From Epiperipatus broadwayi (Eukaryota > Onychophora > Udeonychophora > Euonychophora > Peripatidae): a stretch of DNA of 64,000 bases. The translations under genes and the position numbers were made by a program. This document shows, in pieces, positions 10,971 through 20,110 of this stretch (position 1 is its first letter; each line of letters begins with the position of its first letter). A model generated the notes under the pieces. That model worked only from the letters and a program-made list of their open reading frames with translations, made no database searches and had not been told where the DNA came from. The stretch spans positions 830,001 through 894,000 of the forward strand of contig JAQFVV010000003.1 of NCBI GenBank assembly GCA_028023455.1, given 5' to 3'.

Positions 10971-11102
10971 ATGGAAACATCGTATAAGGATAAAATGTAT
11001 TGGAGACTTTATACTAAAAATTTAACAAACGCTGGATTAACTAGGAGAGTTATTAGATGCATAAAAGTAATACGTTGGACTTTATATAAATTTAAAAGCT
11101 GA
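10971..11102 (+). CDS. Small basic ORF inside the LTR (hypothetical)
   Basis: A 43-codon ORF begins METSYKDKMYW and ends TLYKFKS, rich in Lys and Arg. It lies about 200 nt after the predicted transcription start, within the transcribed part of the LTR, and the frame is open upstream to 10908. The local sequence is richer in CpG and GC than its surroundings. I do not recognise the peptide. It could be a chance ORF or an LTR-encoded accessory peptide. Confidence 0.25.
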   Translation: METSYKDKMYWRLYTKNLTNAGLTRRVIRCIKVIRWTLYKFKS

Positions 11103-13823
11103 TTGTAATTAATTTTTATAAATCAGATATTTAAAAGAATGAGAAATACTTCTTTATGAAGAAAGTATTTGTAAATTATAAATCTAAGTATATAACTTAG
11201 TAAAGATGGTAAATAATAATGATTATATAAATACTTGCCTTGTTAAGTCTTTATGGTTTAAAAGACTAAATTTTGACAGTTTTAAAAGGCAAATAAATTG
11301 GAAATTTAATGGGTAAAGAAATACCTATAAATAAAAATTATTATATTATTAAAGTCTGAACGCTGGTCGTACAGAAGACTCTAAAAGTAATCTTACCTAA
11401 ATATCTGTTAAGGAATGCGCAAATCAAATATACGTGGATATCCAAATCAATTAAAAAATAATTAAATAAGAACTTTATAAATTATAGACTAATTCTAAAA
11501 ATAATAACTTTTAAATAATATTTTTTTTTTTTCTTTAAAAGAAATGAATCTGGATCCTATAAACTATTTTAATTATTATTTTATTTTTATGGTGGAACTG
11601 ACTTTTACTTTTATTTTTTTTTTTTAAAAAAAGAACGTTTTCATTTATTCCATAAAAACTTTTAAAAAACACGTGATGTACCGGAAAAGGAAGTAATGTT
11701 TGGTGAAACTTTGTGCCTAGGAAAAAGAACAATTATAGTGAAAAGAAGACACCGTTGGATTTTATGTAATATGTTTTATTTATTAACTAACATAAATATT
11801 TAATTAATTATTGATTTATTAAAGATAGGAAAGGTACATTTACATTTTTTTTTTAAAAAAAAGCTAAATATTAATATAACATTTTATTGCATAAAGTTTA
11901 TTTTATAATTATACAACACGTAATATTTTAAAGAATAATTGTTGAGTGTAAATGTGAAATTATTTTGTAAAACTGAAATCCTGGAGGACATCGTGTGACG
12001 GACTGTACATTAAAGTATCATTTATGGTAAAAATTATGTAATAATAATAATTTGATGTATTTGCTATGTTTTTCTTTAGATCAACCAAATGTTATTTGAT
12101 TGTTGAATGAATGTATTAATATTTAAATAATATACACGCATAAGATTAATAATAGCAGTTTTATTTTAATATGCATATTTTAAATTGATGATGTAAATTT
12201 AGTACAACATAATATGAGAACCTAGAAATAATTATATGATTCTTTCGTGAATAAATTTTAATGTTTCTGTTACAATATTAGGAATTAGATTTATTATTAG
12301 TGTAAGTTATTTATTTTTCTTTTCAAGTTAGTAAGAGGTATATAAAATCTATATTTTATTTTTTTTATTTTTATTAGATAAGTTAAGTTAATTTTATGTA
12401 GAAATTTATATTTTGATTGAAGGCTTAACGTATATAGATGATGAGGTATATGAGATTTTGGATAAATATTATTTTTTTTAAAATTGGTCATCTATTTTTC
12501 TGAAGTTAAATAAGGTTAAAATGACTTTTGTAGATAGAAGTTTATTAGGAAGGAATAAGAATAACAAGTAAAGAAAAGTAATGATTTAAATAGAAAAGAA
12601 TCATAGAATTTTATTTGATATAATACTTTATAAAAATTTGAAATTGTTGAATAATTTTAAAATATTATTTTAAAAGAACATATACGTATTGCATATTTTG
12701 ATAAGACATGTAGTATGACATTATATCGGAATGAAATAAATAGTTATAATCAATAATTGTTATTATATTACAAAGTTATATCAGTTTATACATTAATTGA
12801 TCTTTGAGTAATATTAATAGTAAATGTAATACATACTAGTACATTATAATCTAAATAGCAGTAAGACTTCAGTGAAGTAGCATTTTAATTATTAAAGTCT
12901 GTTTATTTACATATATGCTACATGAATGATATTTCACATAAAACCTTTTCTTATATTAATTGATAACAAATGATGTTTATTAAAATTAAAGTCATAAACT
13001 TAATTAAATGTTATTGATAGAACATTTAATAAATGTATAAATTATCTATTTATGATTATGGAAATAGTAACAGTGTAAAAATCTTGTATTATCATTTTTT
13101 CTTATTTTTGTTTTATTTTCTTTAGTTCCATTTGTAAATGTAAATAGTGTAAATAAGTTATTTGTTAAAGTTGATGTAAATAAATTTGTTAAGTTGTTTT
13201 AAAAGATGTGTCGAATTCATTATTTTACACCACAGCATTTGACAACAGATAATTTGAATGTACATAATATTTGCACAATATGAATTTATTATTTTATTAT
13301 TTGAGAAAGAAACACAATATTTTCTTAATATAATTTATAGAAATTGATTGACATTAACATATAATATTACAATGGTCATAAAGTAATTATAATGCACAAT
13401 ATAAGAGTATAATATTATTTATTGCCACAGATTGTTAAATTATAAGATTTTGGTATATTTTAAAATTAAGATACTATATGGAAATGAAAGACATGTATAT
13501 GATTTACTTATTTTCTTAATGATTAATGGTATAATCAAATAGATAAGATTAAGCTATACACTAAAGATTTTTATTGTTGGTTATTGTTATTAGAATAAGT
13601 TAGGTGTATTTAGGTTTGATATTAAATCCCTTATCATTCCTATCTACATGAATTATTATTACTTTAAGATAATTAGAAGAACCTGAGATCGTTTAATTAT
13701 ATTTCCTTAACAAAAGATTGAGATTTATTTATCTATTATTATTAAAGATAGTTCATTTATAAAAGTCATAAGAGTGCTGTAGAGTTAGTAATGAGATAAT
13801 TAGAAGTAATAGTATTCTTATGC

Positions 13824-13860
13824 CATTGAGACAGTGTCTTGGAAAGACATTGACTCAATG
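13824..13860 (+). other. Imperfect hairpin in the 3' LTR
   Basis: Same 17-nt arms and 3-nt loop as at 2409-2445 in the 5' LTR, without changes between the two copies. Confidence 0.45.
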
Positions 13861-14095
13861 TAAGTCCAATTACCAATTGTAACTTCACTTCACAGTCTCA
13901 TGATTTTTAGTAAATATTTATTTAATTAGTACATAATATTGAACTATATTAATTTTTGATAAGTTTGTAATAAATCTGATAAGTTATAATATTATAAAAA
14001 TATATTAAAGATAGTTGTACATATTTTAGCTGAGCATAATGATTTAATTGAGCTAGTCTTATTTTAAATTATATCATATATCGAGAAGTGAGGGT

Positions 14096-14358
14096 ACAAT
14101 ATATATATATATAAAGTTTGATATCTGTATTCGTTTCACAATATATGTAATACACAATCAATATATATATCAAAATACAGTACAATTTATATAAATTATA
14201 TTCTTTTAGAAGTACTTTCGACTATACACTTTGTAGTTGATAAAGACTACAAAGTGTATAGTCGAAAGTACTTCTAAAAGAATATAATTTATATAAATTG
14301 TACTGTATTTTGATATATATATTGATTTGTGTATTACATATATATATATATATTGTAC
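14096..14358. mobile_element. Foldback/MITE-like palindromic element at the LTR edge
   Basis: Arms of about 100 nt (14139-14237 and 14246-14345) are inverted copies with one single-base indel, around an 8-nt spacer (TGATAAAG). The outer ends read GGTACAATATATAT and ATATATATTGTACC, and GTAC occurs directly at both ends, which would fit a 4-bp target duplication. An extra stretch of about 25 nt sits in the left outer arm only. No coding capacity is seen; the antisense ORF across it simply reads the palindrome. It appears to have inserted exactly at the end of the 3' LTR. The alternative is a palindrome arising from local inverted duplication. Confidence 0.6.
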
Positions 14359-14391
14359 CGGTCGAAAGCCACCACCACCGCAAGTCAAATC

Positions 14392-14403
14392 GGATTCAAA
14401 CTC
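14392..14403 (-). other. Pol III B-box-like motif, possible SINE
   Basis: On the minus strand GAGTTTGAATCC fits the B box of tRNA-derived promoters (GGTTCGANTCC type). It lies close to an (AT)n end, as does the similar motif at 16941. No convincing A box is identified, so a SINE is only possible. Confidence 0.3.
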
Positions 14404-15242
14404 AGCTTAACCAAAACTGAATTCAAACCCAACTCAACAGCTCAGATAGCAGAAATCGACGGCACAGTGCTATGCGCCAAGAACTAGCTCCACGGTTGGT
14501 GAGGACTAGAGACCCTTGCACTGACACGAATATCTAATAATTAATTACTTTGAATACTTTTTAAATCAAATCATATGTATGTTCGGGTTGCCAACACAGA
14601 TAGCGGGTATGAACATTTAAATAATTATAAAAAGAATGATGAACTAAGAAACCAAGTATGTTAGAAATATTTAATAATAATAATAATTTGTTTTGTTCAA
14701 TAAAATATAGATTGCATTAGTTACCTCTAGTCTTTAAAAGAATTTATAAATATAATAAGAGTGGCGGTCCTTATCATATGCCAACAAGTATTACACAACA
14801 TGGGATTCTATGTCTATGCCCCCAACGAGAAATATAAAGGCAGATAAAGGTATTCATTAAGAACGGAAATGATTGTTCTAATTTTATTACGGTGGAATGT
14901 GAGATTTATTTTCACATTCGGAAATCTATTCATGAAGAGCAAAACGTATTTTAAGGCATAACTTTAATCTTGATTTGAAAACTGATTTAAACTAAATATA
15001 TTTGAGAATTGGTTCGACTTTAATTTAAATCACTTCATCACGAATTACGAGCACGGAGCAAGTTTTACCGGAACAAGATGCAATGGTACTGACGAATTAC
15101 AAGGCAGAGAGTAAAATTGAAAGATGATCGCTAGTCGATGATCGAAGTCCTATGGCGGCTTGCATTTGGCAAGTCTTACGCCCTTTGACTAATGAATCGG
15201 AAAGGAAGTACTTTCTTCCTCGAGAAATTTAAATAAGAGAAT

Positions 15243-15332
15243 ATGATCACCGACCAGCCTAACGGAGCGGAAGATGGCCCTACGTCAGCAACATTTGATG
15301 ATGATGACTTGATAGTCATCGTTGAAAAATAG
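15243..15332 (+). CDS. Short acidic ORF, unassigned
   Basis: A 29-codon ORF starts MITDQPNGAEDG and ends in DDDD followed by LIVIVEK and a stop; an in-frame TAA lies just upstream. Base composition is clearly richer in G and C than the flanks. It could be a short exon-like remnant of a mobile element or chance. No family is recognised. Confidence 0.15.
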   Translation: MITDQPNGAEDGPTSATFDDDDLIVIVEK

Positions 15333-16186
15333 AACCCATGTAGAATGCTCTACGTGATGACTTGACCAATTAATTAAAGTCAAACGAGCTTTTATCGAAC
15401 TATTTTAAAACATTTATAAACTATATTAGTTATGCCCTAATACCGTGCCCTTCCTGAATATTAATATAAAATAACAAAAGTGGAATTAAAATACATTTAA
15501 CCCTTTATCGACCCTTTTTGCAATAAAAACATTTAAGGTTATATTCGAATAAATATATATTAGTAGAACAAGAAATCAATATTTTAACATTATTTGAATA
15601 CATATATGTATACTTATAACGTAGATAGGAGCTGGGGACATAGGTGAAACATTGAGCTAATAATTTATTAATAGCTAAAGGTAAGAAAAAAAATAGTAAA
15701 CATGTAATATTTTCCTTTGACTCGATGACTAATAGAACTTATAAATTTAGCTCTAATGGACGAGAATTACTATTTGAAATTAATGTTATATTATTTGCGT
15801 GAGGCAAATGGAATCAAAGGGCTCATCGAGTCGAAAGATTATTGGCATATAATTTTTAAATACGACATTAATAAAGCACACTAACATATATATATTAAAC
15901 GAACCGCCAGGTAAGAAAAGAAAAAGTTTAAAGACTAGAGATTTAAAGAATTACGAGATAAATTTACAGTAGCATGAATAAAAGGTGTTACAAAGATTTA
16001 CATTAAAGAATAAAAGAGCTCTTAAAAAGAAGGAGTGTAAAATAAAGTTCGAACTGGCCAGAAAGTTTAACGTTCATATTACCATTCCGTGCTTGTCCTT
16101 AAGTTACTCCTCCAAGTTGTTGAAACGTAGGCATCATTGGTTAACTACTGGAGTAGTATTTTAGTAGCTTTCATTATTTTAGCAGA

Positions 16187-16432
16187 ATGATCGATCCGGA
16201 AAACGGTTCAGCAGCTCCAGTGAAGATTCCTCGGGACTTTAGGAACCGTAGCCAGATCCCTGATGTTCTAGCCCTCTATCATGATGAAATACAATTTTTA
16301 TACACACAGAGTTCACTGCACTACTCTACAACCAAAACTAGTCCTTTTCTTTACTTTTCAGGGCTATATATCTACTGTTCACTGATGCCTCCGGCTAGCG
16401 CTCATTTTATTATCAATCTCTTTTTTTTTTAA
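16187..16432 (+). CDS. Short ORF with coding-like first half, unassigned
   Basis: The 81-codon ORF begins at ATG just after a T-rich stretch ending in TTTTAG. Its first 41 residues (starting MIDPENGSAAPVKIPRD and containing IPDVLALYHDEIQFLYTQ) come from sequence near 47% GC, while the second half is low-complexity and looks non-coding. The first part may be an exon or the N-terminus of a lost element protein. No domain is recognised. A splice acceptor at TTTTAG just upstream is possible; no good donor was found at the end of the coding-like part. Confidence 0.25.
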   Translation: MIDPENGSAAPVKIPRDFRNRSQIPDVLALYHDEIQFLYTQSSLHYSTTKTSPFLYFSGLYIYCSLMPPASAHFIINLFFF

Positions 16433-16670
16433 TTAGTTGTTTTCAGAAACATTCCTTCGATAAGCTTTCAAACTAATTTGTGAATTCCTTTCCTAATTAG
16501 AAAATGAATTCTTAAAGTCTGAAATGATTTTAATTAAAAATTGAATTCTTATCTTTTTTAATTAATAAAACTTTACTGTTGTTTTTGAGAATTTGAAAGC
16601 CCATGGAAAGAATGTAGCTTTTAATCACAAAACTTTACAAATTATTTTAAAGGTGAAAAAAAAACAAGTA

Positions 16671-16905
16671 TTCCCGATGCAATGAAACTTTCGAACAATT
16701 ATATATATTTAATATTTACAAATATATATACGCACAATCCACGCAATTTAATATATATAAATTCATGAATATTTTATCATGAATTTATTTAGAGAATTGA
16801 TCAAATTTAAACTAAACTAATTAATTTTACTACGTATTTGAAACAAGTTATTCATTATGGAAATTAGCGTGGATTGAACGTATAAAGCCCCATTGCATCG
16901 GAAAT
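16671..16905. repeat. Inverted repeat with about 110-nt centre
   Basis: The left side carries CCGATGCAATG and then CAATCCACGC; the right side carries their complements in mirrored order (GCGTGGATTG at 16867 and CATTGCATCGG at 16891). The outer parts differ by an (AT)-rich insertion on the left. The centre contains a smaller palindrome (AATTCATGAATATT...). It resembles a small non-autonomous inverted-repeat element. Confidence 0.45.
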
Positions 16906-16940
16906 TTAAGGTTAGTATTAGGGTAAATAACATGAAGCTA

Positions 16941-16965
16941 GGATCGAACTCAGATCCGACTGCTT

Positions 16966-17001
<36 letters not shown>
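16941..17001. repeat. (AT)n array next to a minus-strand B-box-like motif
   Basis: GGATCGAACT at 16941-16950 reads AGTTCGATCC on the minus strand, a good B box. A pure (AT)n array of about 34 nt (16968-17001) follows, ending in TTGTAAC. The pairing of a B box with (AT)n and TTGTAAC suggests a degraded SINE or element end. Confidence 0.4.
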
Positions 17002-17004
<3 letters not shown>

Positions 17005-17373
17005 AACATTTATTTATATACGTTACAAATATATTGGCATTTGGTAAAAGCTAAAAAAGTAAATTTAGATTTTTTTTTTGATTAGTATAATTTTTGTTAA
17101 AGTGTGCAATGAAGGTTAAAATTGTCATTCTTATTTTTTTTATCTAATTGGAAAGAATAAATGACATACAGATTACTAATCCAGATAAATTAAAAGAATT
17201 CCAAAAGTATAAGCTAAAAGAAAAATATTTTAGCTAATTAAAGATGGAAGAATAATGCTAAAAAAAAAAGAGAACTTTGTAACTTAAATTTAAGAGAGAG
17301 TGTATAAGATTATTATCTTATACGCTGATAAAAAGACAAAAGAGTGCGCAGAAGTTCCAAAAATGGAGTGCGA

Positions 17374-17563
17374 TATAAAAAGGAGATGACAACTTCAATC
17401 TGGGTCTTCTCTTTAACTTCTAGTTACGTCTCTGAAAGTTGGAGGTTTCCATGAGCATAACCTGTGGCAAGAAATATACTTCTACACAGGTATGCCCCTT
17501 GCTGTACCAAGCTATCATGCAAGCATGGAAACGGGACTTGTGAAGACCGCTTTTTGCAATAAA
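17374..17563 (+). promoter_or_regulatory. TATA-like and polyadenylation-like motifs
   Basis: TATAAAA (17374-17380) is followed about 180 nt later by AATAAA (17558-17563), within a GC-richer segment. GGTAAGTT at 17690 could be a splice donor. This spacing is what an LTR U3-R region looks like, but no repeat partner is in the window, so the reading is tentative. Confidence 0.25.
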
Positions 17564-18252
17564 AGGGTCACTACAACCGTGCCTTTTCTTCAGCTATAGA
17601 ACGGAACAATAATGGAAGACACCGGCAGGAGAGACCAATGGAAATTCTCATGATCTGGGATCCCATAAACCTACATGAACTTACCGGTAAGTTAAGAGTA
17701 AATTTTCCTGATAGTGACTTAAAAGTTTGCAAACAATTATTTATCTAAGCTTAGACTACCATCCTGATATAGACTTTTCTTTTCGTATTCAAGAGACTTT
17801 CTAATAAAGAAATTTATACAAGATCTTGGGACATTATTAAATCGCTTTAATTGCTTAATCTCACTGTTTTTGTTAATCGATTCAGTATCTGGATTAGTGT
17901 GTGTGTGTACTTTCCTGTGTAGTTAATATGTAATTTAACTTATAAATATTTTAGTTTGATAGAATAAAAGAGATTTTACTTTTATCAACCTTTTCATTGT
18001 GCGTTATTAATAATGATTATTATTTTTTTATTATTAAATTTATTTTTAGTTTAATAAGATTCAAACGTTTAAGTTACCTTTGCCAATATGTTTCAATACT
18101 CCCAGGACTAATAATCGTAAAATCATTAATTCTCATTACGGTAGAATTACCGCCCCTTAAAAAAAAAATATAATAAAAATCTTTTTATTTTTTTTTGTTT
18201 TACAACTTGCGAGAGGTGCTGGCGACATATTTCAGCGGATTCTTAGGAATCC

Positions 18253-18260
18253 TGGCGCCC
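18253..18260 (+). other. TGGCGCCC, second primer-site-like motif
   Basis: TGGCGCCCA here matches the first nine bases of the primer site at 2701. The following bases differ (TATGAA versus AACGTT). A lone 8-9-nt match can be chance, but it sits at the end of the CpG-retaining block, where an LTR/leader junction would be. Confidence 0.25.
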
Positions 18261-18451
18261 ATATGAAATAAAATTAAAAGTTGATTTTGTCAATAGCACA
18301 ATTCTTAACAATTAATAGGCTGAAGTTGATCAGGAAAAATAGCTGTGTTTTTAGAATAGAAATACAACTTTCTTTTTTCTTTTTGATACAGCTTGATCAA
18401 CTCACGCTCAAATATACATTTGAGGCGTATAGAGGCCTAGTAAAAAGAAAA

Positions 18452-18476
18452 CGTTACAATATATATATATATAAAA
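18452..18476. repeat. (AT)n array with GTTACAA boundary
   Basis: CGTTACAATATATAT starts an (AT)n tract. The GTTACAA edge is the reverse complement of the TTGTAAC edge seen at 17001 and 63160. It also marks the right edge of the CpG-retaining block. Confidence 0.5.
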
Positions 18477-19895
18477 GTACATGATTACAATTTTGAATGT
18501 ATATATAATTCATGAAGAATACTCTCCAATGCAACTATTTAATTCATATACAGTCATCTCCCCTTATTTCCATTCATCTCCAAATCTTTGTGTAAATACT
18601 TAAAATTGTAAATAATTGTTGAACTCTGTATAACATACATATCTAACATATAAGCACATGGCTATGATAGTTTAAATATTATATGGATTAAGATATGAGT
18701 AAAAATAATTAACATAAAATAAAACAATGTGTATTTATGAATAAGCTCTGCATAGTTTGGTGCAGTGATAGAATGGAAAGCTTTGGAGCTCAAAACCCAT
18801 GGAGCACAATTCAGTTTTGTCATTTCCAATACTAAAACTTTTTAAACAACTCTTATTTTTTAATATGTGCTTTTGTAACCAAAGAATAAAAATTGGAAAT
18901 GATAACAAGCCCCTAGTAACTGCATAATGTTAAATGATAGGCTATGGGTTACATCAAAGTTCTTTGAAAAGTAATAATTCTCTTTGCAGTGAAGCCACAT
19001 ACTATGCTTAATCAAAATTCAAGTACACCTTCAATTATATGCTACTTCATAAAAAATGTAATTGAACAAATAAAATTATAAACAAACAACCAAAAATATT
19101 AAAATCTATAAATTTAAATTATTTTATGATATACAAGTGACAATTTTTTTTATCCCTGGGCACTGTATATGGTCACATTAAAAATATTATATTTGTTATT
19201 AATATTTCTTCAGTTTATGGTTGAAAGCACTAGCATTTTATTCTTCATTTGTTGCCTTTTCCACATTTGATGTACAGTGTATTGCATACTAAAATGTTTT
19301 CTAAGCTTAATGCTGAAAGTTTTACAAAATTCTAGAACATACTGAAAGTTGATATTAACTTAAAAACATCAAACAATTAAAGATTCTAATTTTTTAATAA
19401 CAAAATCATTATTACATATTTATAAAAGAAATGCTATTGAAAAAGAAAAAAAATCACCTAGAACTTATTTAATAATGATGAAAGTCAAAAATTTTGCTAT
19501 TTCCTTTATTTAAAAAATAAAAGTTATTTTTCTTATTCTTATTGCTTCAATGAGAAAATGAGTGAACACACATTCAGTAAAATATATGCAATTGTATCCC
19601 CTCACTTTATTATTAATAGTTATTATTCTAAAATATTGTTTTTATTATTATCATCTTAATGTATATATGTATACGATAAATGTAAAAAGCATCTATGATA
19701 TATATGCACATATTTTATTCAAATCAAAGCATATCAACAAAACATGAGCTAATATACATTGTTTTGTTTATGTTGAGGGTGATTTGGAATAAAATATAGC
19801 ATATATAATGCAGCTCTATTGTATTTGCTTTACTCCAGAACCATTTATTATAAATCAAGGTGAGCAATGCTAATATTCTGCCCACATTTCCAGGT
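18477..19895. other. AT-rich intergenic or intronic sequence
   Basis: No gene is recognised. ORFs here are short and of simple composition. A tRNA-like stretch at about 18757-18825 has weak A- and B-box resemblance and is not called. At 19838-19874 a good acceptor, 21 nt and a donor (GTGAGC) occur in a row on the + strand, too short to trust. Confidence 0.6.
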
Positions 19896-20110
19896 TAGTT
19901 TCTGACTATGTCATTTTTCATAGTGAAAAGATGATTAATAGTCAGAAACTAGTTTAACAATGTGTATAGAATATAGCACTATCATGTAATGTCTATTAAA
20001 TACTCAAGCTTATATCAGATGGCTTTTAATGCAACACCAGAATGAATACTGTCAATTTAGTCATTGATTATTAGAGTAAGTTTCTGCCTATTACTGGACA
20101 ATATATCTGG
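19896..20110 (+). repeat. SINE-like family 1, diverged copy with 13-bp hairpin
   Basis: The sequence TAGTTTCTGACTATG...TTCATAGTGAAAAGATG follows the same layout as the family 1 copies at 51 and 62 kb (AGTTTCTGGATGTGGCTTTC, then ATCAGTG). Within it AGTTTCTGACTAT (19897-19909) and its exact complement (19938-19950) form a 13-bp stem. Assignment rests on this partial match only. Confidence 0.35.

Larger units (their letters stand above)
9770..14098 (+). repeat. 3' LTR of Ty3/gypsy element (about 4.3 kb)
   Basis: It starts with TGTGCCC after the polypurine tract and ends with GGGTACA, where homology to the 5' LTR stops. From 11409 on it matches 1-2683. The first 1.64 kb cannot be compared because its partner is outside the window, so the start rests on the tract and the TG...CA ends. 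At over 4 kb this is far longer than most Ty3/gypsy LTRs (usually 0.2-1.5 kb). It contains a core promoter near 10740 and a small ORF. Many AATAAA motifs could serve for polyadenylation. Confidence 0.8.
14359..18450. other. CpG-retaining, GC-richer block; possible second LTR-element remnant
   Basis: Compared with the rest of the right-hand 50 kb, this block has frequent CpG and long mixed-composition stretches (14350-14530, 15040-15380, 16070-16330, 17330-17710, 18200-18260). It contains TATA and AATAAA motifs, short ORFs, (AT)n arrays and a TGGCGCCC motif near its end. I find no recognisable protein domain and no terminal repeats. The retained CpG suggests DNA that is young or unmethylated. 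It may be an LTR plus primer site of a different element, its internal region lost, or a host regulatory segment. Confidence 0.4.

Noticed and set aside
14206-14388. 60-codon minus ORF
   Set aside because: It reads through the palindromic element and has no independent support.
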